64,000 bases of DNA from Carboxylicivirga fragile (lineage in GTDB: Bacteria; Bacteroidota; Bacteroidia; Bacteroidales; Marinilabiliaceae), in the NCBI GenBank assembly GCA_025499625.1, contig JAFMVD010000025.1:16567-80566 (forward strand), in the 5' to 3' direction. The translations under genes were made by a program, and so were the position numbers. This document shows, one piece after another, positions 48,282 through 58,348 of the stretch. A model generated the notes under the pieces. That model saw only the letters and a list, made by a program, of their open reading frames with translations, was not told where the DNA came from and did not search any database. The number at the start of each line of letters is the position of its first letter. The stretch's first letter is position 1.

Positions 48282-49862
48282 ATGGATACGATAAAACCGG
48301 CTGAAGTATCGGATTTATTAAAAAAACAGATTGCGGGATTCCAAACTGCTACAGATTTGGAAGAAGTTGGAACTGTTTTGCAGGTGGGTGATGGAATAGC
48401 CCGTGTGTTTGGATTAACCAATGTTAAATCAAATGAATTGGTTGAACTAGATTCATGTATGGGTGTAGTTCTTAACCTTGAGCAGGATAACGTGGGAGTG
48501 GTATTATTTGGCTCATCGCAAGCTGTAAAAGAAGGTGATTTAGTTAAACGAACAGGGCGAATTGCTTCAATTCAAGCTGGTGAAGGTCTTCTTGGCAGGG
48601 TTATTAACGCCATTGGTGAGCCAATTGACGGTAAAGGCCCAATTCAAGGAGAAACTTACGAAATGCCATTGGAGCGTAAAGCACCACAGGTTATATACCG
48701 TCAACCAGTACAACAGCCGCTTCAGACAGGCATACGTGCTGTAGATGCGATGACTCCGATCGGACGTGGTCAACGTGAGTTAATCATTGGCGACCGTCAA
48801 ACAGGTAAAACAGCCATTGCCATTGATACCATTATTAACCAACGCTCTTTTTACGATGCTGGTGAACCTGTGTATTGTATATATGTTGCCATTGGTCAGA
48901 AAAGCAGTACAGTTGCCCAAATAGTGAACTCCCTTGAAAAACATGGAGCAATGGAATACACCGTTGTAGTGGCAGCTTCCGCAGCTGATCCTTCTGCAAT
49001 GCAATTCTACGCACCATTTTCAGGAACTGCCATTGGTGAGTTCTTCAGAGATACAGGGCGCTCAGCGCTTATCATTTTTGATGATTTATCGAAGCAAGCC
49101 GTTTCATATCGCGAGGTAAGTTTATTACTACGTCGTCCACCAGGACGAGAGGCCTATCCAGGTGATGTGTTCTATTTACACAGTCGTCTTTTAGAACGTG
49201 CTGCAAAAATCATTGAATCGGATGAAATTGCCGCTAACATGAATGACTTACCAGATGCTCTTAAGTCGATGGTAAAAGGTGGTGGTTCATTAACGGCTTT
49301 ACCAATTATTGAAACGCAAGCAGGTGATGTTTCTGCATATATTCCAACCAACGTAATATCAATTACGGATGGACAAATCTTCCTTGAGAGTGATTTATTT
49401 AACTCTGGTGTTCGTCCAGCCATAAACGTAGGTATTTCGGTATCGCGTGTTGGAGGTAGTGCCCAGATTAAACCCATGAAAAAGGTTTCTGGAACATTAA
49501 AGCTTGATCAGGCTCAATATCGCGAATTAGAAGCTTTTGCCAAGTTTGGATCAGATTTGGATGCTGCCACAGCCATGGTACTTGATAAGGGACGTAAAAA
49601 TGTAGAGCTACTTAAACAAGGGCAATATCAGCCATCACGTGTTGGTCACCAGGTTGCACTAATTTATTGCGGTACTCAAGGATTATTACGAAATGTACCT
49701 GTCGAATCTGTTAAAGTTTGGGAAAAGGAATTTATCGAAATGTTAGAAGTTCGTCATCCTGACTTATGTGCTGAAATTGAAACTGGAAAATATACCGACG
49801 AAATTACTGGAAAATTGGCTGAACTAGCTGCCGATGTAGCAACACAATTTGTAAAGGAATAA
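48282..49862 (+). CDS. atpA: F-type ATP synthase alpha subunit
   Basis: Non-catalytic nucleotide-binding subunit of F1, 526 residues. The P-loop is [11 protein letters not shown] near 174, followed by [13 protein letters not shown], the Walker B-type [16 protein letters not shown] and the [20 protein letters not shown] signature containing the arginine finger region downstream ([11 protein letters not shown]). Gaps to neighbours are 22 and 7 bases. Confidence 0.97.
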   Translation: MDTIKPAEVSDLLKKQIAGFQTATDLEEVGTVLQVGDGIARVFGLTNVKSNELVELDSCMGVVLNLEQDNVGVVLFGSSQAVKEGDLVKRTGRIASIQAGEGLLGRVINAIGEPIDGKGPIQGETYEMPLERKAPQVIYRQPVQQPLQTGIRAVDAMTPIGRGQRELIIGDRQTGKTAIAIDTIINQRSFYDAGEPVYCIYVAIGQKSSTVAQIVNSLEKHGAMEYTVVVAASAADPSAMQFYAPFSGTAIGEFFRDTGRSALIIFDDLSKQAVSYREVSLLLRRPPGREAYPGDVFYLHSRLLERAAKIIESDEIAANMNDLPDALKSMVKGGGSLTALPIIETQAGDVSAYIPTNVISITDGQIFLESDLFNSGVRPAINVGISVSRVGGSAQIKPMKKVSGTLKLDQAQYRELEAFAKFGSDLDAATAMVLDKGRKNVELLKQGQYQPSRVGHQVALIYCGTQGLLRNVPVESVKVWEKEFIEMLEVRHPDLCAEIETGKYTDEITGKLAELAADVATQFVKE

Positions 49863-49869
49863 TCATACT

Positions 49870-50751
49870 ATGCCGAATTTAAAGGATATACGAATTCGAA
49901 TCAACTCTGTTAAGACAACAAGGCAGGTAACCAGTGCAATGAAAATGGTATCGGCTGCCAAGTTCAAGAAAGCACAGGATGATATCTCGCATATTCGTCC
50001 TTATGTGGAGCGCTTGGCAGGTATCATATTTGACCTTACACAATCGCTTGACGACAAGGTTGAATTAGAATGGTCAAAGGAACGTGAGCCAAATAAAATT
50101 CTTTTGGTCGTAGTTTCATCCAACCGAGGATTGTGTGGTGCTTTTAATAGTAATGTTATTAAAGAGGCTGAACGCTTGCTTAAAACTAAATTTAAATACC
50201 AATTTAAGCAAGGTAACGTCGATATTATGGCGATTGGTAAACAGGCTCAAAAGATCCTTAATTTACATGGCTATCCTGTTTCCAAAGAATTCAATGAGTT
50301 GTATAATGAAATGAGTTACCAAAAAGTGAAAGAAATTTCCACTGAGGTAATGGATGCTTATAAGTCGGAGAAATACGATCGGGTAATATTGATATACAAC
50401 GAATTTAAAAACGCTGCTGTTCAAGAATTAAGAGCAGATCAGTTTTTGCCAATGCAGTTACCTACAGGTGATGATTTTGGCAACAACTCTGTTGATTACA
50501 TCGTTGAACCAAATAAATTAGAGTTCATCGAAAAAGTAATACCCGAAGCATTACAAACCATGTTTTACAGGGTTATACTTGAATCACTTGCCTCGGAACA
50601 TGGCTCAAGAATGACATCGATGCACAAAGCTACAGATAACGCCACCGAAATGCTAAGTGATCTTCAATTGTCGTATAATAAAGCTAGGCAAGGCGCCATT
50701 ACAACTGAGATACTTGAAATTGTGGGAGGAGCTGAAGCTCTTAAAAAATAA
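49870..50751 (+). CDS. atpG: F-type ATP synthase gamma subunit
   Basis: Central rotating shaft, 293 residues. The N-terminal helix IRIRINSVKTTRQVTSAMKMVSAA and the C-terminal SEHGSRMTSMHKATDNATEM plus SYNKARQGAITTEILEIVGG are the coiled-coil signatures; SSNRGLCGAFN marks the central fold. It ends the operon and a strong terminator starts 2 bases after the stop. Confidence 0.96.
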   Translation: MPNLKDIRIRINSVKTTRQVTSAMKMVSAAKFKKAQDDISHIRPYVERLAGIIFDLTQSLDDKVELEWSKEREPNKILLVVVSSNRGLCGAFNSNVIKEAERLLKTKFKYQFKQGNVDIMAIGKQAQKILNLHGYPVSKEFNELYNEMSYQKVKEISTEVMDAYKSEKYDRVILIYNEFKNAAVQELRADQFLPMQLPTGDDFGNNSVDYIVEPNKLEFIEKVIPEALQTMFYRVILESLASEHGSRMTSMHKATDNATEMLSDLQLSYNKARQGAITTEILEIVGGAEALKK

Positions 50752-50752
50752 A

Positions 50753-50790
50753 TGACAAAGGCTGAAATAATAATACTTCAGCCTTTGTCA
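50753..50790 (+). terminator. Rho-independent terminator of the atp operon
   Basis: TGACAAAGGCTGAA / TTCAGCCTTTGTCA form a perfect 14-bp stem with a 10-base loop immediately after atpG. The T-run downstream is modest (CTTCGTATTTC), but the stem is the longest in the window. Confidence 0.75.
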
Positions 50791-50869
50791 CTTCGTATTT
50801 CTATTGTGTTAATTCAATACATCATTAGTCTTTTTTTCCTATATTTAAAGGAGACTAATATGAAGCCCT

Positions 50870-51157
50870 ATGAAACGCAATCAAATTTTACTTCTCACTT
50901 CTGTTCTAATATTATTTATCCTAAGTTCCTGTTTACCCGGAGGTGGTAGTAGTTCGCCAGATAATCCGGCTGGTTTTTTTACTGGAATATGGCATGGATG
51001 GATAGCTCCTTTTTCCTTGATAATGGGAATATTCAACTCCTCAATTACCATATATGAATCATTTAATACAGGATGGTGGTACGATTTCGGTTTTTACATG
51101 TCAATAATAGCTGGCTTTGGGAGCCTTCAGTTATTTCGGAAAAAGAAAAGTAGTTAG
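50870..51157 (+). CDS. Small conserved membrane protein with lipobox-like start
   Basis: A 95-residue protein. The N-terminus ends in LILFILSSC (Cys at about 21) followed by LPGGGSSSPDNP, like a lipoprotein or a cleaved signal. The rest is GFFTGIWHGWIAPFSLIMGIF, which I quote only in part, with Trp-rich segments and a second membrane helix before a Lys tail. Small proteins with the FFxGxWHG-IAPF pattern recur in several bacterial phyla without known function. Its stop overlaps the convergent kinase gene by 4 bases. An AAGGAG sits 16 bases upstream of the ATG. Confidence 0.7.
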   Translation: MKRNQILLLTSVLILFILSSCLPGGGSSSPDNPAGFFTGIWHGWIAPFSLIMGIFNSSITIYESFNTGWWYDFGFYMSIIAGFGSLQLFRKKKSS

Positions 51158-52809
51158 CTCCCAGAGTACATTTTATTACCATCTATATTTGGCAATGTGA
51201 TAAAGAATTTGCTTCCCTTTCCAGGGGCTGATTCCAGGCGGATAGTGCCGCCGAGCATATTTACGTACTCCTTGGAAATAGACAAGCCCAAGCCTGAACC
51301 TTCATATTCGCTTGAGTATGATATATCGGCACGAACGAAATGATCGAATATGATTTGTTGCTTCTCTTCTCTTATGCCAATGCCCGTATCGCAAATACAA
51401 AAATTAGCAGTATTATTACTGTATGAATATGAAACAGTCACACTTCCTCTTGGTGTAAATTTAATAGCATTTTTAATGAGGTTGGTAAATATGGAATTAA
51501 GTTTATACTCATCAGAATAAAAAACCTTAGATGATTGAAAGTCCTCTTCTTTCAATATCAGATCTATTTTATTCTCAGAAGCTTCAAATTTGAAAAAATC
51601 ATATAAGTCACTAATAATACGGCGTATATCCACAGGTTTGATTAAGACTTTTTCAGCTCCTGATTCAATTTTTGAGATATCTATAATGTTATTGATGGTT
51701 GATAACATTCTATCTCCACTTTGCTGAATTAAATTAATGAAATAATCCCTCTCTTTTGAGTCGTAATTATCTGATTTTAGAAGTTCAGTAAAACCAAGAA
51801 TACCATTCATTGGCGTGCGTATTTCATGACTCATATTGGCCAGGAAGGCACTTTTCATTTGATCACTTACCTCAGCTTTTATCTTCTGATCCTCCAATTC
51901 ATACCTGATCTTCGAATTCAGTTTTAATTGACTTTGAAGATTCTTAGTTTGTTTTCTGACCTGTGATTTAAGAATTCGATTAAACACTAATAGTACTCCA
52001 AAAACTAATAGAATAAGGCCGCCGCCGAGAATAATATACTTGAGGTATTTGTTCCAATCTTTATTGGATCTATAATGAGGTGTTATCCATTTATCGTAGA
52101 TTTTCTGATATTCACCATTAGCCATTATTATCTCCAAACCGTTATTCAAAATTTCAGCTAACTCGCCATAATTTTTTGAAACTTTAAAGCCCATATTTCT
52201 TTCTAGAAATACTTTATCTGAAGCAAAAATGTAATTTTTATCAAGACTCTTTGCGTAATACAGACTCATGATTTTTTGAGCGATCGCGCAATCCACTTCC
52301 TCTCTTTCAAGCTCATCTAGTAATTCTTCATAACTCCTAACAAAAACAAAACGTGCATTGGGGTTAAGTGATAAAATGTAATGAATTAACACATCGTTTT
52401 CCCATAAAACTACTAGCGGTGATTGAGTCGTTCGAATATCTCGAATGGAAAAATTATTACGATATCTTTTATTGTAGAAGAAGCAGTGATAAGTATTAAT
52501 TACCGAGCGTGTATGGAAATAATCCATGTCCATATTATCGAAATAGTGAATACCGGCTACGGCACATGCATCACCTGTTTCCAATGCTTGATTCACCATA
52601 CTCCAATCACCTGACTCAATTTCAATCTGATCATCGTATAACTTATTAATAGCTTTTAATATATCTACATTAAGTCCTACCAGCTCTCCTCTTTCGTCAA
52701 CAAAATTGTATGGCGGATAACTATCACTAAGCATAACCTTGAAGTTATCATACGACAAGGCATCTAATGATATAAATATTAGAAAAATAAATACTATTTT
52801 GATTTTCAT
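51154..52809 (-). CDS. Sensor histidine kinase with periplasmic solute-binding domain
   Basis: A 551-residue kinase. Signal/membrane start (1-19), an SBP_bac_3-type binding domain (about 22-245, beginning KVMLSDSYPPYNFVDERGELVGLNVDI), one membrane helix (about 257-277), a coiled coil and HisKA with H328 in FLANMSHEIRTPMNG, then HATPase with NLIKNAIKFT, DTGIGI, DHFVRAD and GSGLGLSI. All kinase motifs are intact. No receiver is attached and no response-regulator gene is adjacent. The ligand is likely a small polar molecule such as an amino acid. Confidence 0.9.
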   Translation of the reverse strand: MKIKIVFIFLIFISLDALSYDNFKVMLSDSYPPYNFVDERGELVGLNVDILKAINKLYDDQIEIESGDWSMVNQALETGDACAVAGIHYFDNMDMDYFHTRSVINTYHCFFYNKRYRNNFSIRDIRTTQSPLVVLWENDVLIHYILSLNPNARFVFVRSYEELLDELEREEVDCAIAQKIMSLYYAKSLDKNYIFASDKVFLERNMGFKVSKNYGELAEILNNGLEIIMANGEYQKIYDKWITPHYRSNKDWNKYLKYIILGGGLILLVFGVLLVFNRILKSQVRKQTKNLQSQLKLNSKIRYELEDQKIKAEVSDQMKSAFLANMSHEIRTPMNGILGFTELLKSDNYDSKERDYFINLIQQSGDRMLSTINNIIDISKIESGAEKVLIKPVDIRRIISDLYDFFKFEASENKIDLILKEEDFQSSKVFYSDEYKLNSIFTNLIKNAIKFTPRGSVTVSYSYSNNTANFCICDTGIGIREEKQQIIFDHFVRADISYSSEYEGSGLGLSISKEYVNMLGGTIRLESAPGKGSKFFITLPNIDGNKMYSGS

Positions 52810-52913
52810 CTTTACCGTCCAGCTATCTCTAATGAAAGCTATTTAAGATGTACGCTTCTTCGTCAAAACAGTTACAAAATACCATCAATAAACTTGCAAA
52901 ATCATTCTGCCGA

Positions 52914-54254
52914 TTAGGGATTTATTTCATTGATAAGAGAACTGGTCTTTACATCAGCTAGAGTAACATATGCCTTATAACGTTCTCTTAGTATTTTTGT
53001 ATCTGATTTTACTTCATTCAGTTTTATGGTTTGAGGTGATTCCTTTGAGTAGTTATTCTTCTTTAATTTTTGAAATGATTCATGAGCGGACTTGTTTTCC
53101 TCTACAAATCGACTAATGGTTTTATTCTTCATTTTAAAACCTGAATGATCCAACCATTGATAAATCACTTTTAAAAATGCCTTTTCGTCTGATTCCGACA
53201 TTAATTTTTTAAACCAGAAGGCTTCACTATTCTTGTATTGAGCTTTTTTACTTTTTATGGATGCACTTATTTTTACACCAATCTTAGTAATAATATAAAT
53301 CATAAAGAGTCCCAAAATTCCGCAGACAGCCAGCCAAGCCCACTTTTTAAAGTCTGCTTCCTCTTCCTGTCTCAGCTCCTCATTTACCAGAACCGGATTA
53401 AGTGCGTTTAAGGAATCCCTTAAGCTCACTAAACTCGCCATATCAGCATTTTCGACTATGTTAATTTTTACTTCGGGTAATTTCCGTTTATAGAATTTTC
53501 CAACGTAAGGATTATACCAAGTCAATTCAACTTCCGGAATGGTAAATGCACCCTTTTTCTCCAATAAATAGGAATATGTATCTATTCTTCTTCCATTAAC
53601 TGACTTATTATCTCGATCATCGAAATACTTAGGTTCGGACCTGTAAATATTTCCAAATGGGACATCATCAATCTGTGGTTCATCAATGAATGATGGCAAG
53701 GTGCCATTGGCAGATATTGTGATGCTTCGTTTAAGTACATCACCCACTTGTAGGGAATTAATACTTTGGTTCCACTTGCCAGAAATTCGAGCGTTACTAG
53801 CGACTAACCAATGCTCCGCGTCTGCATCCTTCGGAATGGGCTTAACATTTATTTTTAAGGCTTTTGTAGTTAATTTCACTTGTTTTCCTTTGAAGTCCCC
53901 CACAGCAGGTGTTTCGGTAATGATGTTAAGAGCTGGAAATTCTAACTCACCATCCCGATAAGGAAAAACGATGTAATAAAATTCAAGTGCGGCAAATTTC
54001 TTCTTGCCAACATATTTTATGGCACTCTGTGTTTGCTTAAAAGATTGCACAAAAGCTCCGTCCACTTGCAAGTTTTCAATCTGAAGTGGTTGGGTAAACC
54101 AGGTAGCAGTGAAGACAGTTACCGTCACCTTTAAAGGTTGCTCAAGCAGCACAGAAGAACGGTTACTTTTGGCCTGAGCAAATGCATCGACTTTTTGTGC
54201 CTTTCCTGTAAAGCACAACCACAATAAAGCTATGATAATGCCTATTCTTACCAT
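52914..54254 (-). CDS. batD: BatD-like membrane protein
   Basis: A 446-residue protein with a signal peptide (to about residue 19, GKAQ), an all-beta extracytoplasmic region with FYYIVFPYRDGELEFPAL and KRSITISANGTLPSFI segments typical of BatD, one membrane helix (about 300-320) and a cytoplasmic helical tail. It ends the MoxR/Bat operon and overlaps the preceding gene by 7 bases. Bat proteins protect some Bacteroidota against oxidative or envelope stress; their mechanism is not settled. Confidence 0.85.
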   Translation of the reverse strand: MVRIGIIIALLWLCFTGKAQKVDAFAQAKSNRSSVLLEQPLKVTVTVFTATWFTQPLQIENLQVDGAFVQSFKQTQSAIKYVGKKKFAALEFYYIVFPYRDGELEFPALNIITETPAVGDFKGKQVKLTTKALKINVKPIPKDADAEHWLVASNARISGKWNQSINSLQVGDVLKRSITISANGTLPSFIDEPQIDDVPFGNIYRSEPKYFDDRDNKSVNGRRIDTYSYLLEKKGAFTIPEVELTWYNPYVGKFYKRKLPEVKINIVENADMASLVSLRDSLNALNPVLVNEELRQEEEADFKKWAWLAVCGILGLFMIYIITKIGVKISASIKSKKAQYKNSEAFWFKKLMSESDEKAFLKVIYQWLDHSGFKMKNKTISRFVEENKSAHESFQKLKKNNYSKESPQTIKLNEVKSDTKILRERYKAYVTLADVKTSSLINEINP

Positions 54255-55981
54255 AATTTCTGAGGTTGCTTTTCGTTAGAGTAATACTTCTTTTTCTGAT
54301 ACTTAAAACGACGCTTCAAGAATTCTGATGGATCAGCTGATATTTCCCTCAATAAAACATTCTTAGCATTTTCTGCCTTTTGCGCTTGATAATCTTCTGG
54401 CGGGGCTTCCATTTCATCAGCCTTTCGCATGCCTGTTTCCTCTTCATCTGTCACCCGATTACCAGCTTTAGGCAGCTCCTTTACTTCGTTATCGGCTGAT
54501 AATTCCTCATCCTTGCTTGCCGCCTTTCGTTCTTTTAATTCACCCAAATCATTTTTATTCTTCAAGGTAATAGCTGAATCCAGATTCATTTTGGCCAAGG
54601 AATCCATTTGTGCAATAAGGCGTTGGTTATTTTGCTTTGCTCTTTTTATGGCTGCATTGTTCGGAGAAAGACCTTCGGCCAGTTCAAGTGTTTCCATGGC
54701 CAGATCATTTTGCCCATTGGCAGCGTAGGCCAGACTTAGGTTATACATGGATAAGGCGTTGGTATCTTGCTTAAATACTTCGATGGCAGCTTCAAAATCA
54801 CCTGCCTTATACAGCGCAACACCCTTATGACTATAGGATTCGAAATCAGCTGAGGCTTTTTCATAATTCTGCGATTCCATGGCCTGTTGCCCTTGATAAT
54901 CCTTGGTATACCAGAGGTCGTCCCATGAGTTAATCTGAGTATTACATGAAGAGAAAAATACCAGTACGATACACCATTGCACCATCCATCCCTTTCTAAA
55001 CCATAAAGCCAGGATGATGAAAGAAATCCAAAGCAATTGGAAACCATTCTCTTCCCATTCTTCTTCACTATCGGTATCAGCACTTCTATATTCTAAATTC
55101 TTCTTCACCATTTTAGCCAGAGCTTCAACATCTTCTTTACCCAAGCTTAGTGGATTAACATTTATTTTTGGGTGGTTTTGTAAGCGAAATAATTCGTTTT
55201 GATTTAATCGAGAAATAACAAATTCACCATTTTCTTTGAAATATGTGCCTCTGCTTAAACCTGGAATCCTTCCTCCCTGAAGGCTTGCCATTGCTAATAT
55301 TTCAATTCGGTTGTTTGAGTTATCAGCATAATCAAGTAAAAGTTGGGTCTGTTCGATTTCAATATTATCCGTGACTAGTAGTAAGGTGCTTGGAGCCTCC
55401 GTTCGACTCATTACTATATCTGCCAATGCCAGCATATGCTTGTAATTTGTTCCTTGAACAGGCATAATATATGGCGTTAATGATTGCAGCTGATAGCTTA
55501 CCAATAGATAATCGGTACAGGGAGAAATAACGGTATGAGCCGTTCCTGAAAAGGCGATTAAGCCAACTTTTGAACCTGGATTGGCTTTTAATAAATCCTG
55601 TATTTTAAATTTCGCCCGTTCTAATCTGTTGGGCGAAACATCTTCAACCAACATGGATGGAGATAAGTCAAGTGCAATCATCAATATAGCTTCGCTTTTA
55701 GTTCCGGGAACCTCCACTTTTTTCCATGTAGGCCCAGCCGTAGCAATTATCATTAGTGAAACAGCTACAATAAAAGCCATGAGTGGTCCTAAAATAGCAA
55801 AACGGCTACCCTTGATTACCATATAAGGTAAGAGATGAGGAGCTATGCTTTTCTTCCACTTATGTTTTTCTTTTCCTCCAAACCATACAAGAAGCGTAAG
55901 CAGAAGCATGGGCACAAATAACCAAAGCCACTGCGGTCGCATAAAATGAAAGAGTTCGGTATTTATATCTATCCAATCCAT
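54248..55981 (-). CDS. BatB-BatC fusion: VWA domain plus TPR
   Basis: A 577-residue protein. After two membrane segments (about 14-30 and 58-78) a von Willebrand A domain follows with an intact MIDAS start ALDLSPSM near 97-104 and TDN near 206. A membrane segment at about 325-345 ends in LVFFSSCNTQ, which looks like the lipoprotein signal of a formerly separate BatC, and then TPR repeats (about 365-450) and a charged tail run to the end. In Bacteroides batB and batC are separate genes; here they are one frame. Confidence 0.87.
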   Translation of the reverse strand: MDWIDINTELFHFMRPQWLWLFVPMLLLTLLVWFGGKEKHKWKKSIAPHLLPYMVIKGSRFAILGPLMAFIVAVSLMIIATAGPTWKKVEVPGTKSEAILMIALDLSPSMLVEDVSPNRLERAKFKIQDLLKANPGSKVGLIAFSGTAHTVISPCTDYLLVSYQLQSLTPYIMPVQGTNYKHMLALADIVMSRTEAPSTLLLVTDNIEIEQTQLLLDYADNSNNRIEILAMASLQGGRIPGLSRGTYFKENGEFVISRLNQNELFRLQNHPKINVNPLSLGKEDVEALAKMVKKNLEYRSADTDSEEEWEENGFQLLWISFIILALWFRKGWMVQWCIVLVFFSSCNTQINSWDDLWYTKDYQGQQAMESQNYEKASADFESYSHKGVALYKAGDFEAAIEVFKQDTNALSMYNLSLAYAANGQNDLAMETLELAEGLSPNNAAIKRAKQNNQRLIAQMDSLAKMNLDSAITLKNKNDLGELKERKAASKDEELSADNEVKELPKAGNRVTDEEETGMRKADEMEAPPEDYQAQKAENAKNVLLREISADPSEFLKRRFKYQKKKYYSNEKQPQKLW

Positions 55982-56956
55982 TTATTGCTTTTTAAATTGT
56001 GACAGGATAACCCGAATAATGATTAAAATAAAAGCTAAACCTATAGCCACCAATAATGGATAAAAGTAAAGGTGAGTGATCGGTTTATAGTCCTCTTCTT
56101 CAAACTCCATTGGTTCCAACGTTTCCAACTCTTCAGAGGCTTGCTGCAGTTGAGCTTGATCCATTGCCCTAAAGTATTTTCCTCCTGTAATTTGGCTTAT
56201 TTCTTTTAAAGTGGCTTCATCAAGATCGGAACCGGGAGCATCGGGATCACCAATGCCTAAGGTGTAGATTTTTACACTATCGGCCTTTGCCAGATAAGCG
56301 GCATCTATGGGTGTCATTCCTTTTCCACCATCCTGACCATCAGTTAATAAGAGCATCACTTTATTAACAATGGTGTCTTGCTCAAATAACTTCATGCTCA
56401 TTCCTATGGCTTTTCCAACACTGGTCATCTGTCCGGCCATTCCCACATCCGTTTCATCCAAAAACCAATTAACCACTTCCAATTCTGTGGTAAGGGGTGT
56501 TTGAACGTAGGCATTTGTACCAAAAAAGATAAGTCCCAATCGGTCACCATCACGTGTTTCAATAAAATCGCCCAATACTTGTTTAACGCCTTCCCATCGT
56601 GTATATCGGTTGCCATCAACTACCCAATCTTTACTGGCCATACTAAACGAAATATCAGCCGCAATAACAAAACTACGGGCAGTTTTCACTTTCATCTCAG
56701 GTTGACCTACAATCTGTGGACGCGCAAAGGCTACAATAAATGATATCCAAACAAGCAGCAGCATAATCCATTGAAAAATATTTCGTCTCGATATCCAGGC
56801 ATGTCGTCGCAGTTTATCTCCAGTAGCTTCTGCAGCCTGATTAATAAAGGGCACCATCAGTGCTTCCGCTTTGCGATGAACTGGAGGCCATAACCAGTAG
56901 ACTAGAATTGGCAATGGTAATAACCAGAATACCCAAATATTAGCAAATTCAAACAT
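55982..56956 (-). CDS. batA: BatA-like VWA-domain membrane protein
   Basis: A 324-residue protein with membrane segments at about 7-23, 57-75 and at the C-terminus (297-315), and a VWA domain between. The MIDAS motif AADISFSMAS is near 92-101, with LTDGQDGG near 205. The stop lies one base before the start of the batB/C fusion on the minus strand. It should work with MoxR and the DUF58 protein as metal-dependent adhesion-type modules. Confidence 0.9.
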   Translation of the reverse strand: MFEFANIWVFWLLPLPILVYWLWPPVHRKAEALMVPFINQAAEATGDKLRRHAWISRRNIFQWIMLLLVWISFIVAFARPQIVGQPEMKVKTARSFVIAADISFSMASKDWVVDGNRYTRWEGVKQVLGDFIETRDGDRLGLIFFGTNAYVQTPLTTELEVVNWFLDETDVGMAGQMTSVGKAIGMSMKLFEQDTIVNKVMLLLTDGQDGGKGMTPIDAAYLAKADSVKIYTLGIGDPDAPGSDLDEATLKEISQITGGKYFRAMDQAQLQQASEELETLEPMEFEEEDYKPITHLYFYPLLVAIGLAFILIIIRVILSQFKKQ

Positions 56957-57443
56957 GATGCATTTTTATCCAATTAATACTCTCAATTTGCAGCAACTCT
57001 AGTTGTTCCGACGAAACACTGGCCTGATTACCTTCATAAATATGTTTGGTAAATATCTTTTCACTTCCTTCCGAAAAACCTGGTCCTTTTATTTTGGTTT
57101 GAAGAAATCGTAAGAATTGTAATCCTTGAATCGAAGCTAAATTATCTCTTCCGTAGGCTGTAATTGCAACTCGTTTTAACAGGCTAAGGGTATTGTAAAT
57201 AATAACACTGTACTGTTCTTGTTCAAAATCAATGGCGCTCATTTCTGCTAAGGCCAAGCGCCTGTATTTATTCTTATTGTATTTATAAAGTTTCCACAAA
57301 GCAAATATCGTCAAGGCTAACAGAAAAAGCACCAATAGTATTGTCCAACCTGGAGCTGCCAAGCTAAAACCAATTGGATCCGGTTCCATTAATTCACCTA
57401 TCGTATTAGTATCAAGTTCATTCATCGTTTTCCAAATATCCAT
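56949..57443 (-). CDS. DUF4381-like membrane protein of the Bat operon
   Basis: A 164-residue protein with one membrane helix (about 30-50) following the PDPIGFSLAAPGWTILLV segment and a cytoplasmic helical domain after YNKNKYRRLALAEM. This is the DUF4381 layout seen between DUF58 and VWA genes. It overlaps the DUF58 gene by 22 bases and batA by 8, so translation is probably coupled. Confidence 0.82.
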   Translation of the reverse strand: MDIWKTMNELDTNTIGELMEPDPIGFSLAAPGWTILLVLFLLALTIFALWKLYKYNKNKYRRLALAEMSAIDFEQEQYSVIIYNTLSLLKRVAITAYGRDNLASIQGLQFLRFLQTKIKGPGFSEGSEKIFTKHIYEGNQASVSSEQLELLQIESINWIKMHHV

Positions 57444-58339
57444 TTAATTTGTTCAACTAGTGAATCGTGGGTGTTGAACTCCATAAATGGAATCCCATAT
57501 TTTCGGAAATAGTCAATGGTAGCTGTTCTATTTTCAGAAGCAGCCTTTTCAAAGTTTTTAATGTGCTTATCGCTATCTTTTATCATCACCTGAAATTCCC
57601 CATCCGTAACAGGTAAAGCTCCACCGGGAAGATTAATTTCCATTTTATCATTGATCATTACAGCAATTACATCATTATGCTGAGCTATGGACGTGAGGTA
57701 TTGCACACCTTGTTCGTTGATGTTGCTGAAGTCACTAATCACTACCACCACATAATCGTGAGTAATTACGTTTTTGGCCTTAAACAATACTTTATTGATG
57801 ATATCTTGTTTGTCCTGCACTTTTCTGCGATCAACCAAGGCTTGATTCTTTGTTACTATGCTTTCAAGCAAGTGCATTAGATTTTTTCGGCTGCGTTTGG
57901 GTTGTATGGTTTCAAAACTGTTATCTCCAAATACCAAACCACCAATGCGATCGCCTGCCTTTAGTACTTTAAAACCACTTATGGCTGCCATCTGCGCCGC
58001 CACAACAGACTTCACTGCTCCATCTGAAGCAAAAAACATGGACGAGCTTTGATCAACAATAACAAAACAAGGACGTTCTTTTTCTTCGTTAAAAACTTTA
58101 GTGTGCGTTTGTTTAGTTCTGGCCGTTACCTTCCAATCAATGTTTCTAATATCGTCGCCATATACATACTTGCGTAACTCGGAAAAATCCAAACCTCTAC
58201 CTCGCAGCTTAGAAGCATGTTTTCCCGACAACACGCTATGAACCGGCTGCCTCGGCAACAAACTAAAGTCGTTAACCATAAACTCGAGGCGCATCAATTC
58301 ATCAAGAGTACATGCTATTTCCTTTGGAAGCTGTTTCAT
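57422..58339 (-). CDS. DUF58 protein (VWA-like)
   Basis: A 305-residue cytoplasmic protein. The DUF58 signature GRGLDFSELRKYVYGDDIRNIDW lies near 47-70 and a VWA-like fold follows with FVIVDQSSSM near 100 and VVVISDFSN near 200. DUF58 proteins are standard partners of MoxR ATPases, possibly as client or adaptor. It starts 9 bases after moxR. Confidence 0.92.
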   Translation of the reverse strand: MKQLPKEIACTLDELMRLEFMVNDFSLLPRQPVHSVLSGKHASKLRGRGLDFSELRKYVYGDDIRNIDWKVTARTKQTHTKVFNEEKERPCFVIVDQSSSMFFASDGAVKSVVAAQMAAISGFKVLKAGDRIGGLVFGDNSFETIQPKRSRKNLMHLLESIVTKNQALVDRRKVQDKQDIINKVLFKAKNVITHDYVVVVISDFSNINEQGVQYLTSIAQHNDVIAVMINDKMEINLPGGALPVTDGEFQVMIKDSDKHIKNFEKAASENRTATIDYFRKYGIPFMEFNTHDSLVEQIKWIFGKR

Positions 58340-58348
58340 CAGGTCGAA

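Noticed and set aside
50752..50949. 65-codon open frame after atpG
   Set aside because: It begins inside the terminator hairpin and overlaps the better-supported 95-residue gene in another frame.
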